Below, in pieces: positions 16,780-26,513 of a stretch of DNA of 64,000 nt. The position numbers were made by a program, and so were the translations under genes. The stretch lies in the NCBI RefSeq assembly GCF_003254525.1, contig NZ_QFYS01000001.1:763027-827026 (forward strand), read 5' to 3'. This DNA comes from Phenylobacterium kunshanense. GTDB lineage: Bacteria; Pseudomonadota; Alphaproteobacteria; Caulobacterales; Caulobacteraceae. The notes beneath the pieces were generated by a model. It made no database searches and was not told the origin of the DNA. It worked only from the letters and a program-made list of their open reading frames with translations. Positions within the stretch are counted from its first letter, which is position 1, and each line of letters begins with the position of its first letter.

Positions 16780-19095
16780 TTGCCTTCATTTTCTCGCCAG
16801 CTCGAAGAATCCCTGCACCGCGCGGTCGCCTACGCGAACCAGCGCAAACATGAATACGCGACGCTGGAGCACCTGCTGCTCAGCCTCATAGACGACGAGG
16901 ACGCCGCCGGTGTGATGCGCGCGTGCGACGTCGAACTGGGCGCGCTGCGTACGACCCTCACCAACTACGTGGACAATGAGCTCCGCTCCCTTGTCGTCGA
17001 CGACGGGGAAGACGCGAAACCGACCGCCGGCTTCCAGCGCGTGATCCAGCGCGCGGTGATCCACGTGCAGTCCTCGGGTCGCGAGGAGGTGACCGGCGCC
17101 AATGTGCTGGTGGCCATCTTCTCCGAACGCGAGAGCCACGCCGCCTACTTCCTGCAGGAGCAGGACATGACGCGGTACGACGCGGTGAACTACATCGCTC
17201 ACGGCATCGCCAAGAAGGCCGGCGCCTCCGAGGCCAAGCCCGTCAAGGGCGCCGAGGAAGAAGAGAAGCCGCAGGTGAAGACCGGCGGCGAGGCGCTCGA
17301 AGCCTACTGCGTGAACCTCAACGAGAAGGCCAAGCAGGGCAAGGTCGATCCGCTGATCGGCCGGCTGCAGGAAGTGGAGCGCTGCATCCAGATCCTGTGC
17401 CGCCGCACCAAGAACAACCCCCTGCTCGTCGGCGACCCCGGCGTCGGCAAGACCGCGATCGCGGAAGGCCTGGCGCGCAAGATCGTCAACAAGCAGGTGC
17501 CGGAGGTCCTGGCCGGCTCCACCATCTTCTCGCTCGACATGGGCGCGCTGCTGGCGGGCACCCGCTATCGCGGCGACTTCGAGGAGCGCGTGAAGCAGGT
17601 GGTCAAGGAATTGGAGAACCACCCGGACGCGGTGCTCTTCATCGACGAGATCCACACGGTGATCGGCGCCGGCGCCACGTCGGGCGGGGCCATGGACGCC
17701 TCCAACCTGCTGAAGCCGGCCCTGGCGTCGGGCACCCTGCGCTGCATGGGTTCGACCACCTACAAGGAATTCCGCCAGCACTTCGAGAAGGACCGGGCCC
17801 TCGTCCGGCGCTTCCAGAAGATCGACGTCAACGAGCCCACGATCGAGGACACGATCAAGATCCTCAAGGGGCTGAAGACCTACTACGAGGAGTTCCACAA
17901 GCTCCGCTACACGAACGACGCCATCAAGGCGGCGGTGGAGCTGTCGGCCAAGTACATCACCGACCGCAAGCTGCCGGACAAGGCGATCGACATCATCGAC
18001 GAGGCCGGCGCCTCGCAGATGCTGCTGCCCGAGGGCAAGCGGAAGAAGACCATCGGCCTGAAGGAGATCGAGGCCGTCGTCGCCAAGATCGCCCGCATCC
18101 CGCCGAAGTCGGTCTCCAAGTCCGACACCGAGGCGCTGAAGCAGCTGGAAAGCGACCTGAAGCGCGCGGTCTACGGTCAGGACGCCGCGATCGAGTCGCT
18201 GTCTGCGGCCATGAAGATGGCGCGGGCGGGCCTGCGGGACGCGAACAAGCCGATCGGCTGCTACCTGTTCTCGGGCCCCACCGGCACCGGCAAGACCGAG
18301 ACGGCGCGACAGCTCGCCTCGACCCTCGGCATCGAGCTGCTGCGGTTCGACATGTCGGAGTACATGGAGCGCCATACGGTCAGCCGCCTGATCGGCGCGC
18401 CCCCCGGCTATGTGGGCTTCGACCAGGGCGGCCTGCTGACCGACGCGGTGGACCAGCATCCGCACGCGGTGGTCCTACTGGACGAGATCGAGAAGGCGCA
18501 CCCGGACGTCTTCAACATCCTGCTGCAGGTCATGGACCACGGGCAGCTGACCGACTCGAACGGCAAGAAGATCGACTTCCGCAACGTGGTCCTGATCATG
18601 ACCTCGAACGCGGGGGCGTCGGACGCCCAGCGCAACGCCATCGGCTTCGGCCGCGGCAAGCAGGACGACGAGGTGGACGAGGCCCTGAAGCGCCTGTTCA
18701 CGCCAGAGTTCCGGAACCGCCTGGACGCCATCGTGCAGTTCCGCCCGCTGACGCCCGAGATCATTCGCCAGGTGGTGCAGAAGTTCGTCATGCAGCTGGA
18801 AGCCCAGCTCGCGGACCGGCACGTCACCATCGAGACATCGGACGAGGCCGCCGACTGGCTGGCCAAGAACGGCTTCGACGAGCTCTACGGCGCCCGGCCC
18901 CTGGCCCGGGTCATCCAGGAGAACATCAAGAAGCCGCTGGCCGACGAGATCCTCTTCGGCAAGCTGGCCAAGGGCGGCCACGTCCGCGTGGTGCTCAAGG
19001 ACGGCAAGCTGGCCTTCGAGATCGAGGGCGAGGAGCGCGAACCCGGCGCCCCTGTGGTGGAGAACCCCGCCGAGGAGGCCGAGCCGGTCGACTGA
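16780..19095 (+). CDS. clpA: ATP-dependent Clp protease ATP-binding subunit ClpA
   Basis: A 771-residue class-I Clp ATPase that unfolds substrates into ClpP. The N-domain has two repeats (about 1-145). D1 has Walker [16 protein letters not shown] and Walker [16 protein letters not shown]2 has [15 protein letters not shown] and [15 protein letters not shown] set the start at TTG 16780, which gives the family N-terminus [15 protein letters not shown] and has GGAGAAGGA about 9 bases upstream; a GTG at 16753 would overlap clpS by 22 bases. ClpP is not in the window. A strong terminator follows. Confidence 0.96.
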   Translation: MPSFSRQLEESLHRAVAYANQRKHEYATLEHLLLSLIDDEDAAGVMRACDVELGALRTTLTNYVDNELRSLVVDDGEDAKPTAGFQRVIQRAVIHVQSSGREEVTGANVLVAIFSERESHAAYFLQEQDMTRYDAVNYIAHGIAKKAGASEAKPVKGAEEEEKPQVKTGGEALEAYCVNLNEKAKQGKVDPLIGRLQEVERCIQILCRRTKNNPLLVGDPGVGKTAIAEGLARKIVNKQVPEVLAGSTIFSLDMGALLAGTRYRGDFEERVKQVVKELENHPDAVLFIDEIHTVIGAGATSGGAMDASNLLKPALASGTLRCMGSTTYKEFRQHFEKDRALVRRFQKIDVNEPTIEDTIKILKGLKTYYEEFHKLRYTNDAIKAAVELSAKYITDRKLPDKAIDIIDEAGASQMLLPEGKRKKTIGLKEIEAVVAKIARIPPKSVSKSDTEALKQLESDLKRAVYGQDAAIESLSAAMKMARAGLRDANKPIGCYLFSGPTGTGKTETARQLASTLGIELLRFDMSEYMERHTVSRLIGAPPGYVGFDQGGLLTDAVDQHPHAVVLLDEIEKAHPDVFNILLQVMDHGQLTDSNGKKIDFRNVVLIMTSNAGASDAQRNAIGFGRGKQDDEVDEALKRLFTPEFRNRLDAIVQFRPLTPEIIRQVVQKFVMQLEAQLADRHVTIETSDEAADWLAKNGFDELYGARPLARVIQENIKKPLADEILFGKLAKGGHVRVVLKDGKLAFEIEGEEREPGAPVVENPAEEAEPVD

Positions 19096-19118
19096 CCGGT
19101 TCGCTCAGAGCAGACAAG

Positions 19119-19148
19119 GGGCCTCCGGTTCAGCCGGGGGCCCTTTTT
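19119..19148 (+). terminator. Rho-independent terminator of clpS-clpA
   Basis: A 10-base-pair stem, GGGCCTCCGG with CCGGGGGCCC (one T-G pair), a five-base loop and five T. It lies 23 bases after the clpA stop and just before the convergent PhyH gene. Confidence 0.9.
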
Positions 19149-19162
19149 CTTGGATCGCGCGC

Positions 19163-20092
19163 TCAGAAGGCCTGCGGCCGGCGCCGGAGGTCCCGCTGGA
19201 TCGCCGCCATGACGACATCGCGCCCCACCTTCACCGGCCAGCGGCCCCGCCGCGGCCAGGCCCACCAGCCAGTCCGGATGTTCGGCGGCAGCCGCAGGTG
19301 CAGCCGACCGGCCTCCACGTCCGAATGCATCGGCGTGTAGTACACGCAGCGTTCGAAGTAGTGGTGGGTCACCAGGCTGCGGCGGGTAGCGCCAGGTTTG
19401 CGGATCGGCGATCCGCCATGCGCTAGGTTCGCGGCCCAGACCAGGGCCGATCCCTTGCGGATCGTCGCCTGGACCACCGGCAGGTCCGCCGCGGCGATCC
19501 CAGCGGCGAAGCGGGGGACGTAGCTGCGCTCATAGTCGACATGGGTGGGCTGATCGTGAGTCACGCCTGCTCCCCGCATGGTCAGGACAGGCAGGCGGTG
19601 GCTGCCAGGGTGGTAGACCAGCGGACCCGCCTCCGGCTGCACATCCTCGAGGGCGATCCAGACCCCGCACATGAACCGCTCGGGCGCGCTGTGGAAGTGG
19701 ATGGCGTCGGAGTGGATGTGCTGCTGGCTGCCTTGCCGGAAGTTCAGGGTCTGGAAGGGAAAGGGATCACGGCCATAAGCGGCCCTAAGCAGCCGTCTTA
19801 CCTCGGGCCAGTCCGCGAGACGGCGCACGGCCGCGCTGCGATACCAGGCGTCCTGAACGCGGCCGGCTCCCTCGGCGAAATAGTCCTCGGTATCCGCGAC
19901 GACCTGATCGCAGAGCGCCAGCGCCTCGGGGCCAAGGTCTATCGCCGCGACGCCATCCCGCGCCAGATCGCGGACGAACGTCTCCGTCGCCGCGTCGAAC
20001 CGCGACGCCGCCAGATAGGCCTCGAGATCATCGGACTCGAACCACGGCACATCCGGCTGCCGCCGCCATCGGGAACCCAGGACGCTGGACAC
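19163..20092 (-). CDS. Phytanoyl-CoA dioxygenase (PhyH) family protein
   Basis: A 309-residue Fe(II)/2-oxoglutarate oxygenase-like protein. The metal-binding HxD is HSD in QQHIHSDAIHFHS (near residue 135). The distal His is in NLAHGGSPI and the 2-oxoglutarate Arg in TRRSLVTHHYF. The family includes hydroxylases of lipids and small metabolites; the substrate here cannot be read from the sequence. It has no signal peptide. It is transcribed toward clpA, alone, with a 76-base gap to the next gene upstream. Confidence 0.85.
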   Translation of the reverse strand: MSSVLGSRWRRQPDVPWFESDDLEAYLAASRFDAATETFVRDLARDGVAAIDLGPEALALCDQVVADTEDYFAEGAGRVQDAWYRSAAVRRLADWPEVRRLLRAAYGRDPFPFQTLNFRQGSQQHIHSDAIHFHSAPERFMCGVWIALEDVQPEAGPLVYHPGSHRLPVLTMRGAGVTHDQPTHVDYERSYVPRFAAGIAAADLPVVQATIRKGSALVWAANLAHGGSPIRKPGATRRSLVTHHYFERCVYYTPMHSDVEAGRLHLRLPPNIRTGWWAWPRRGRWPVKVGRDVVMAAIQRDLRRRPQAF

Positions 20093-20168
20093 TCAAAACC
20101 TCAACTCGTCCGCGGCCCCGATTCCGCTAAAGCTGTATCCTTACTCGAATACGCCTTTGGCGCGAAGT

Positions 20169-20606
20169 CTAGGCGATCTTCGCGGCGATCAGGCCCGCGA
20201 GCTCCTTCAGCTCGCCCATGTCCGCCATGCCGCCTTCCGCATGACGTCCCAGCGCCACGCCGTCCCACCGGGGAATGATGTGGAAATGCAGGTGGTAGAT
20301 CGTTTGGCCGGCCGGCGCGCCGTTGAACTGGGTGACCACGATCCCATCCGGGCTCAGCGCCGCCCGCACGGCCTTCGCCACGCGCTGGACGCCGAGGATC
20401 AGGATCGAGAGCCGCTCGGGCTCCTCCTCCAGCAGGTTGCGCGCGACCGAGTGCTTCGGGATCACCAGGGTGTGGCCGCGCGACTGCGGGAACACGTCCA
20501 TGAAGGCGTAGACGTGCTCGTCCTCGAAGACACGCGCGGCCGGCATCTCGCCCCGCAGGATCTTCGCGAAGATGTTGCCGTCGTCGTAGGTCCCGTCCAG
20601 GCTCAT
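20169..20606 (-). CDS. HIT-family nucleotide-binding hydrolase
   Basis: A 145-residue HIT protein. It shows NIFAKILRGEMPAARVFEDE at the N-terminus and the catalytic triad HLHFHIIP near residue 100 (HxHxHxx). Such proteins (HinT-like) hydrolyse purine nucleoside phosphoramidates or dinucleoside polyphosphates. The ATG at 20606 is chosen because CGGAG lies 7 bases upstream and the domain starts right after; an in-frame extension to 20771 has no family similarity. It is probably cytoplasmic and monocistronic. Confidence 0.92.
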   Translation of the reverse strand: MSLDGTYDDGNIFAKILRGEMPAARVFEDEHVYAFMDVFPQSRGHTLVIPKHSVARNLLEEEPERLSILILGVQRVAKAVRAALSPDGIVVTQFNGAPAGQTIYHLHFHIIPRWDGVALGRHAEGGMADMGELKELAGLIAAKIA

Positions 20607-20676
20607 GGCGCACTCCGTGGGTCGTTGCGGCACCGGTAGCAAATCGCAGCCAGGGGCGGAACGCCTGCGGGCCGTC

Positions 20677-21075
20677 TCAGTGGGCGACGCAGGCGGCGGG
20701 GGGCAGGACGACCACCGAGCCGTGTCCGAACTTCGCCCGATAGGCCGCGCGGACGGCTTCGATCCGCGCATAGCTGTCGCCCTTCCTGGGCAGCACGATC
20801 ATCAGCACCTTCGGCGAGCCCGGAACGATCACCGCGTCGCCGCCGACCACCGGTGGGCCGCTGTCCAGCACCGTCACGCCCTTCGGGAAGCGCGGGGTGA
20901 CCTCCTGATCCACGAACCGGCGGACCTCCTCGTCGGAGAGCTGCCTGGACGCGGTCAGGAACAGCTGGGCGGTCCGGATCTGGGTCTGACCGGGCGGGCA
21001 GACGCCAGCCTTCGGCGTCGTGGCGCAGCCCGCGAGCGCCAGGGCGCCCAGGATGGTCGCTCCGATCCGGATCAT
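20677..21075 (-). CDS. DUF3574-domain lipoprotein
   Basis: A 132-residue protein with a short signal sequence ending in the lipobox LALAGC, so Cys-17 should be lipidated. The mature part matches the DUF3574 pattern: TAQLFLTASRQLSDEEVRRF, TPRFPKGVTVLDSGP and KVLMIVLPRKG. The function is unknown. The ATG forms a TGATG junction with the stop of the isovaleryl-CoA dehydrogenase gene, so it is translated as the second gene of that unit. Confidence 0.82.
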   Translation of the reverse strand: MIRIGATILGALALAGCATTPKAGVCPPGQTQIRTAQLFLTASRQLSDEEVRRFVDQEVTPRFPKGVTVLDSGPPVVGGDAVIVPGSPKVLMIVLPRKGDSYARIEAVRAAYRAKFGHGSVVVLPPAACVAH

Positions 21076-22238
21076 CAGCCGATCAGCTCGCGACCGATGA
21101 GGAAGCGGCGGATCTCGTTGGTGCCGGCGCCGATGTCGTAGAGCTTGGCGTCGCGCAGGAAGCGTTCCACCGGATACTCGCGGGTGTAGCCCGCGCCGCC
21201 CAGGGCCTGGATCGCCTCCAGGGCCACCTTCACCGCATTCTCGCTCGCCATCAGGATCGCCCCCGCCGCGTCGAACCGGGTGGTCAGGCCCGCGTCGCAG
21301 GCCTTGGCGACAGCATAGACATAGGCCCGGGCCGAGTTCAGTGCGACATACATGTCGGCCACCTTGCCCTGCATGAGCTGGAACGAGCCGATCGGCTGGC
21401 CGAACTGCTTGCGCTCGCGCACGTACGGCAGGACGACGTCCAGGCAGGCCTGCATGATGCCCAGCGGCCCGCCAGACAGCACGGCGCGCTCATAGTCCAG
21501 CCCGCTCATCAGCACGCCCACGCCACCATTCTCCGGGCCGAGGATGTTTTCGGCGGGAACCTCGCAGTCCTCGAACACCAGCTCGCCGGTGTCGGAGCCG
21601 CGCATGCCCATCTTGTCGAGCTTCTGGGAGACGCGGAAACCCTTGAAGTCCTTCTCGATCAGGAAGGCAGTGATGCCGCGCTGGTGCGCCTCGGGCGCGG
21701 TCTTGGCGTAGACCACCAGGGTGTCGGCGTGCGGCGCGTTGGTGATCCAGAACTTCGTGCCGTTCAGGACGTAGCGGTCGCCTTTCTTCTCCGCCTTCAG
21801 CCGCATGGAGACGACGTCGGAACCACTGCCGGCCTCGCTCATGGCCAGCGAGCCGACGTGCTCACCGCTGATCAGCTTCGACAGGTAGCGCCGCTTCTGC
21901 TCCTCGGTCCCCCAGCGGCGGATCTGGTTCACGCAGAGGTTCGAGTGGGCGCCGTAGCTGAGTCCGACGGAGGCGGAAGCGCGGCTCACCTCCTCCATGG
22001 CCACGACGTGCTCGAGGTAGCCGAGGCCAAGGCCGCCGAACTCCTCCTCGACGGTGACGCCGTGCAGGCCAAGCTCGCCCATACGGGGCCAGAGCTGGCG
22101 GGGAAATTCGTTGGTCCGGTCGATCTCCGCGGCGAGCGGGGCGATCTGGTCGGCGGCGAACTTTGCGGTCGTATCGCGGATCATGTCCGCCGACTCGCCA
22201 AGGCCGAATTCGAGGTTGGGTCCGGTGTTCGGGATCAT
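21075..22238 (-). CDS. ivd: Isovaleryl-CoA dehydrogenase
   Basis: A 387-residue FAD-dependent acyl-CoA dehydrogenase. It oxidises isovaleryl-CoA to 3-methylcrotonyl-CoA in leucine breakdown. The assignment over other family members rests on [19 protein letters not shown], which places the catalytic Glu in the G-helix position used by isovaleryl-CoA dehydrogenases rather than near the C-terminus. Other marks are [14 protein letters not shown] and [18 protein letters not shown] for FAD binding, and [20 protein letters not shown]. Methylcrotonyl-CoA carboxylase, the next enzyme, is not in the window. The gene is coupled to a DUF3574 lipoprotein. Confidence 0.9.
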   Translation of the reverse strand: MIPNTGPNLEFGLGESADMIRDTTAKFAADQIAPLAAEIDRTNEFPRQLWPRMGELGLHGVTVEEEFGGLGLGYLEHVVAMEEVSRASASVGLSYGAHSNLCVNQIRRWGTEEQKRRYLSKLISGEHVGSLAMSEAGSGSDVVSMRLKAEKKGDRYVLNGTKFWITNAPHADTLVVYAKTAPEAHQRGITAFLIEKDFKGFRVSQKLDKMGMRGSDTGELVFEDCEVPAENILGPENGGVGVLMSGLDYERAVLSGGPLGIMQACLDVVLPYVRERKQFGQPIGSFQLMQGKVADMYVALNSARAYVYAVAKACDAGLTTRFDAAGAILMASENAVKVALEAIQALGGAGYTREYPVERFLRDAKLYDIGAGTNEIRRFLIGRELIG

Positions 22239-22282
22239 GCGCGGTGGTTAGCACGGCGGCGCGGCGCCCGCGAAGGGCCGGA

Positions 22283-23629
22283 TCAGTCCTGCTCGGCCTC
22301 CCGGCCCAGGCGCTGGAGCAGGCGGTACACCGCCACGACGAAGAAACCGACCCCGGCCAGCCCCGCAGGCCACGCCACCATGGTCGGGGTGATGGGGCCG
22401 CCCGTCGGCGCGCCCCCGGCGCTAAGCCCCCAGAACACCCCAAACCCGAAGAACGCCAGCCCGAGGAGCGACAGGAGCAGATCCCAGACTACCGAGGGCT
22501 CCTTCGGCTTCGGCGCCGGTCGGGTGCGGGCGGGGATGAACTCATAGGGCTGGGCCTCGGCCAGGGCGTCGGCGCTGGGCGGCTCCGGGGCCTCATCCTC
22601 GACGGGAGCGCGGGGAATCTCGAGCTCCGTGTCCACGGCGATCAGAGGATCGACGTAAGCGACCACCGGCTCGGGTTGGGGTTCCGGCTCGGGCTCCGCC
22701 TCGGCGGCAGCAGGCTCCGCCTCGACGACGACGGGCTCCGCTTCAGGCGGCAGGGCGACCGCGAGCTCAGGCTCCGCTTCAGGGGACACGGGCGCGGCGG
22801 TGGGCTCGCCCTCCGCCTCGGGTTCGACTCCATCGAAGGCGGTCGTGATCGGGGGTGCGAAATCGGCCTGGGGCCGCAGTACCTCCTCGAGGTCCAGCTC
22901 AGGCTCGGGCGCCGGCTCGGGCTCCTCACCCGGCTCGGCGAAGATGCGCTCGAGGCGACCCGTCACGGCCTCCGCCGCCACGGTAACCGCCGCCGCCGGC
23001 GGCGGCGCAGGCTCGGCCGGCTCGTCGGGCAGGAAGTCCTCCCGGCGCACCTCGACCTTGTCGCCTTCGAACGAGGTCTCCAGACCCACCGGGCGGCGCA
23101 TCGGCACCAGGTCCAGGGCGTCGAGATCGATGACGGGGCGCAGGAGCGGCGACGGCGCCGGCACCCAGGCGTCGCCCGCCGGCGTCAGGAACAGGGCCTT
23201 TTCCGCGGCGCGTCGGCGGACCAGGGCGTCCACCACGATCCGCTCGCCCTCGAAATCGGCCTTGCGCCACAGCTCCATGGCGCAGGCGGCCTGGACGGTG
23301 GAGCCGGCGTTGAGCCGCTTCAGCACCTGGCTGCGTCGGAAGTTGTCGAGGCCGATATTGAAAGCGAAGCTGCAGAGGGCGTCGAACTGGTTCTGGCTGA
23401 CGGGCGCCAGCACGCTCTCGTTGACCGCGTGCTGCACGGCGATGAGGTCATAGACCAGCAGGGCCTCGGCGTCGGCCTCCGAGACCTCGGCGCCTTCGCG
23501 GGCTGTCAGGGTGTGCCCATAGCCGATCGTCCAGCGGCCATCGGGCAGCTGGGCGGCTTTTCGGCGGTAGCCCTCGAACCGTTTGATCAGCTCGATGGCC
23601 GCCCGGGAGACGCGGTAGCGCGAGAGCAT
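22283..23629 (-). CDS. Membrane-anchored GH24 (phage-type) lysozyme with acidic linker
   Basis: A 448-residue protein. The first ~140 residues are a GH24 lysozyme: the catalytic Glu in IKRFEGYRR, then GRWTIGYGHTLTA, FDALCSFAFNIG and VVDALVRRRAAE. Residues ~200-370 are a low-complexity linker of Glu, Pro and Ala. The C-terminus has two hydrophobic segments (WDLLLSLLGLAFFGFGVFWG and AWPAGLAGVGFFVVAVY) and a short charged tail. There is no phage gene nearby and no signal peptide. The N-terminus would therefore be cytoplasmic unless exported by another route. The start is uncertain among ATG 23629, ATG 23638 and TTG 23647; 23629 fits domain onset best. Confidence 0.85.
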   Translation of the reverse strand: MLSRYRVSRAAIELIKRFEGYRRKAAQLPDGRWTIGYGHTLTAREGAEVSEADAEALLVYDLIAVQHAVNESVLAPVSQNQFDALCSFAFNIGLDNFRRSQVLKRLNAGSTVQAACAMELWRKADFEGERIVVDALVRRRAAEKALFLTPAGDAWVPAPSPLLRPVIDLDALDLVPMRRPVGLETSFEGDKVEVRREDFLPDEPAEPAPPPAAAVTVAAEAVTGRLERIFAEPGEEPEPAPEPELDLEEVLRPQADFAPPITTAFDGVEPEAEGEPTAAPVSPEAEPELAVALPPEAEPVVVEAEPAAAEAEPEPEPQPEPVVAYVDPLIAVDTELEIPRAPVEDEAPEPPSADALAEAQPYEFIPARTRPAPKPKEPSVVWDLLLSLLGLAFFGFGVFWGLSAGGAPTGGPITPTMVAWPAGLAGVGFFVVAVYRLLQRLGREAEQD

Positions 23630-23699
23630 GGCTCCCATTCGTCCCAAATCGGCACAGGCGGCAGGCGCCTGGGGACGTCCAGCGCAAGCCTGACGCCAC

Positions 23700-25115
23700 T
23701 TACAGCAGGATTATTGCCGCGAGTCCCAGGAAGGCGAAAAAGCCCGTGAAGTCGGTGACGAAGGTGACGAAGACCGACGAGGACACCGCGGGGTCGCGTC
23801 CCATCCGGTCGAGGGCCAGCGGGATGACGGCGCCGGCCGCCGCGGCCACGAACAGGTTGATCATCAGCGCCAGGCCGAACGCCAGCGTCAGCCGCAGGTC
23901 GTGGAACATCAGGTAGATCGCCCCGCCCGTCAGCAGGGCCAGGGCCGCACCGTTCATCAATCCGACCACCATCTCGCGGCTGACCGTCCGCACGGCGTTG
24001 AAGGCCGAGAGCTCGCGACTGGCCAGGGCGCGGACGGCGACCGCCAGGGTCTGGGTGCCGGCGTTGCCGCCCAGGGAGGCCACGACGGGCATCAGGGCCG
24101 CCAGGATGGCGAGCTTCTGGATCTCGCCCTCGAAGGCGCCGATGACACTCGCAGCCAGGGCGGCGGTCAGGGTGTTGATGAGCAGCCACGGCAGCCGCGA
24201 GCGGACGATCCCCATGACGCTGGCGTCGCGCCCCGCATCAGACACACCCGCGAGCGCCAGGATGTCCTCCTCGCCCTCCTCCTGGACGACGCCGACGATG
24301 TCGTCGACGGTGATCTGCCCCACCAGCCGGCCGGCGGAGTCGACCACCGGAGCCGAGATCAGGTGGTACTTGTCGAAGATGTAGGCGACCTCTTCCTGGT
24401 CGAGATCGACGGCGATCTCGTTCACCGGCTCCATGATCTGGGCCAGCGGAACCTGCCGGCCCGACCGCAGCAGCAGGCTGACGGGCACGGCGCCAACCGG
24501 CTTGTAGGCAGGATCGACCACATAGATGTCGAAGAACAGCTCGGGCAGGTCGCCGGCGTCCCGACGGAAATGGTCGATGGCCTGACCGACGGTCCAGAAC
24601 TGCGGCGCGGCCACCACCTCGCGCTGCATCAGGCGGCCGGCGGTCTCGTCCTCATAAGCCAGGGAGGTCTCGATGGCGGCCCGCTCGGTCTCGGGCATGG
24701 CCGCCATGACCTCGGCCCGCTTGTCGGCCTCCAGGTCGTCGACGACGTCGGCGGCGTCGTCCGATTCCATCTCGCCGATGGCCTTGGCCAGAGTCGCGGA
24801 CGGGACGTGTTCCAGCACCTCCTCGCGGATCTCGCTGTCCAGTTCGGACAGGATCTCGGCCAAGGTCTCGGGATCGAGGTGCGGAACCAGCTCCTCGCGC
24901 GCATCGGCCGACAGGAAGCCCATCAGGTCGGCCACGTCGGCGGGGTGCAGGGCGCTCAGCAACTCGCGCAGCCGCTCGGCGTCGCCCCGGTCGAGCGCGT
25001 CGGCGACATCCGAGACGAATTCGGGGTTCAGGGCGTAGTCGTCTTCGAGCGCGAGGTCTTCGAGGTCTTCCTCGATGTCCGCGACGTCAGCGAGGTCGTC
25101 CGTTTCGCGGCTCAT
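23700..25115 (-). CDS. mgtE: Magnesium transporter MgtE
   Basis: A 471-residue Mg2+ channel. The cytoplasmic N domain (residues ~30-150) has helical repeats such as HPADVADLMGFLS and MESDDAADVVDDL. Two CBS domains follow (VVAAPQFWTVGQAI; APVVDSAGRLVGQITVDDIV), then five membrane helices with the pore signature ASLGGNAGTQTLAVAVRAL. The N and CBS domains gate the pore when Mg2+ binds. The reading frame ends in the last membrane helix. No Mg2+ riboswitch pattern was recognised in the 185 bases upstream, where nothing else is seen either. Confidence 0.96.
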   Translation of the reverse strand: MSRETDDLADVADIEEDLEDLALEDDYALNPEFVSDVADALDRGDAERLRELLSALHPADVADLMGFLSADAREELVPHLDPETLAEILSELDSEIREEVLEHVPSATLAKAIGEMESDDAADVVDDLEADKRAEVMAAMPETERAAIETSLAYEDETAGRLMQREVVAAPQFWTVGQAIDHFRRDAGDLPELFFDIYVVDPAYKPVGAVPVSLLLRSGRQVPLAQIMEPVNEIAVDLDQEEVAYIFDKYHLISAPVVDSAGRLVGQITVDDIVGVVQEEGEEDILALAGVSDAGRDASVMGIVRSRLPWLLINTLTAALAASVIGAFEGEIQKLAILAALMPVVASLGGNAGTQTLAVAVRALASRELSAFNAVRTVSREMVVGLMNGAALALLTGGAIYLMFHDLRLTLAFGLALMINLFVAAAAGAVIPLALDRMGRDPAVSSSVFVTFVTDFTGFFAFLGLAAIILL

Positions 25116-25300
25116 GCGGACCTCCCTGGACTATGTGCGGACGGCTCTGCTGCTAACCCGGTTAGGCGCCTGATTCACTGATGCGGTCGAGGGACTGCAA
25201 ACGGCGAGACGCCCTGTTCAGCCAAAGGCTTCGCAGCGCGTCCTCCTTCGCTTCATCACTTTCTACCAAGGTCCTGCGAAGCCCGGAGGGCGATGCAGGA

Positions 25301-25385
25301 TGGTGCGGTCGAGAAGACTCGAACTTCCACGGGTTGCCCCACAGCGACCTCAACGCTGCGCGTCTACCAATTCCGCCACGACCGC
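25301..25385 (-). tRNA. tRNA-Leu (anticodon GAG)
   Basis: An 85-base class II tRNA with the CCA end encoded. The acceptor stem GCGGTCG pairs with CGACCGC. The D region contains GGAATTGGTAGACGC. The anticodon arm is CAGCG-TTGAGGT-CGCTG, so the anticodon is GAG, reading CUC and CUU. There is a long variable arm, and the T loop has TTCGAGTC. Confidence 0.97.
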
Positions 25386-25425
25386 TCGTGGTGAGGCGCG
25401 GCAGGTAGCAAACCCGATCAGGTTT

Positions 25426-25453
25426 GTGAAGCGCGGCGTTTCGCGCTTTTCAC
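25426..25453. other. Hairpin between the FliN-like gene and tRNA-Leu
   Basis: GTGAAGCGCG can pair with CGCGCTTTTCAC, leaving two bulged T. It lies eight bases past the stop of the FliN-like gene. There is no T-run in the direction of that gene, so a terminator role is only possible. Confidence 0.35.
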
Positions 25454-25460
25454 ATTCGGC

Positions 25461-25712
25461 TCAGGCCGCGCCGGCCATGTAGTCGTAAACGTTGGCCTCG
25501 CGCGTCACCAGGATGGCGATGCGCTCGTCGTTGATCTGGATTTCGCCCCGGGCGACGGGGTGGTTGTTCGCGAGGATCCAGACCTCCTCGTTCACCGTGG
25601 TGTCGAGGGGAATCACCGCGCCGCGGCCCATCCGCAGCAACTGGGCCATCGGCAGGTTGGCGCGGCCGAGCACCACCTGGATTTCCACATTGACCGCCTT
25701 GACCTGGCTCAC
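25461..25712 (-). CDS. Short stand-alone FliN/SpoA-domain protein
   Basis: An 83-residue protein that is essentially one SpoA domain, as in the C-terminus of FliN, FliM and type III secretion SctQ proteins. Visible marks are [40 protein letters not shown] and [14 protein letters not shown]. FliN sits in the flagellar C-ring and binds CheY in some species. The GTG start at 25712 is supported by GAGGTC 8 bases upstream; a longer frame to 25778 has no family similarity. No flagellar gene is nearby. It lies divergent from lipB, with 78 bases between, and upstream of tRNA-Leu. It could be the main FliN or an accessory copy. Confidence 0.75.
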   Translation of the reverse strand: MSQVKAVNVEIQVVLGRANLPMAQLLRMGRGAVIPLDTTVNEEVWILANNHPVARGEIQINDERIAILVTREANVYDYMAGAA

Positions 25713-25790
25713 GAAGAACGACCTCGGATGGGCTACGAACGAAACGGGGGCTTTGCGCGACGCACGCCCGAGCCCCACATTTGGGCCGAC

Positions 25791-26513
25791 ATGCTTGACC
25801 AGGGGTTAAATCCGGACGCCGAAGCGCTGTTCGGCCGCACCGACGGCGTTCCGGCCGCCTGGGCGGTCAGCCGCGCGCCGGTGGGCTATCCCGAAGCCGT
25901 GGCGGCCATGGAGGCCCGCGCCGCCGCCATCGCCGACGGGACGGCCGGCGAACTGGTCTGGCTGCTGGAGCATCCGCCCCTCTACACCGCGGGCGTCTCG
26001 GCCAGGTCGGACGACCTGCTGGAGCCAAATCGGTTCCCCGTGTTCGAAAGCGGGCGCGGGGGCCAGTTCACCTATCACGGGCCGGGCCAGCGGGTGGCCT
26101 ACGTCATGCTGGACCTCACGAAGCGCCGGCGGGACGTGCGCGCCTTCGTCAGCGCGCTGGAGGCGTGGGTCATCGACGCGCTCGACGCCTTTAATGTGAG
26201 GGGCGAGATTCGCGAGGGCCGGGTCGGCGTCTGGGTCGAGCGCCGCGCGCCGGGAGCGCCTGCGCGCGAGGACAAGATCGCGGCCATCGGCGTGAAGCTG
26301 CGCCGATGGGTCTCGTTCCACGGCATTTCCCTGAACGTGGAGCCCGACCTCTCGCATTTCAGCGGCATCGTCCCCTGCGGGATCACGGCGCACGGCGTGA
26401 CCAGTCTGGTGGACCTTGGACTGCCGGTGACGATGGACGACGCCGACGCCGCCCTGAGATCCAGCTTCAGCCGTATATTCGGCCCGGTCGAGGACGCCCG
26501 GCCACCGGTCTAG
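25791..26513 (+). CDS. lipB: Octanoyltransferase LipB
   Basis: A 240-residue enzyme that moves octanoyl from acyl carrier protein to the lipoyl domains of 2-oxoacid dehydrogenases and GcvH. Motifs: [20 protein letters not shown] (substrate binding), the conserved Lys near 169 in [11 protein letters not shown], and the catalytic Cys near 196 in [14 protein letters not shown]. The ATG at 25791 gives the usual length; the frame stays open further upstream but there overlaps the FliN-like gene. The end overlaps the convergent DUF805 gene by four bases at a CTAG that serves as both stops. LipA is not in the window. Confidence 0.95.
   Translation: MLDQGLNPDAEALFGRTDGVPAAWAVSRAPVGYPEAVAAMEARAAAIADGTAGELVWLLEHPPLYTAGVSARSDDLLEPNRFPVFESGRGGQFTYHGPGQRVAYVMLDLTKRRRDVRAFVSALEAWVIDALDAFNVRGEIREGRVGVWVERRAPGAPAREDKIAAIGVKLRRWVSFHGISLNVEPDLSHFSGIVPCGITAHGVTSLVDLGLPVTMDDADAALRSSFSRIFGPVEDARPPV

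Noticed and set aside
22283..23629. Prophage remnant suggested by the GH24 lysozyme
   Set aside because: Neighbours are mgtE and isovaleryl-CoA dehydrogenase. No holin, integrase, structural gene or att repeat is present.
25116..25300. Regulatory RNA or Mg2+ sensor leader upstream of mgtE
   Set aside because: No long stable stem pattern or family signature was recognised in this 185-base gap.
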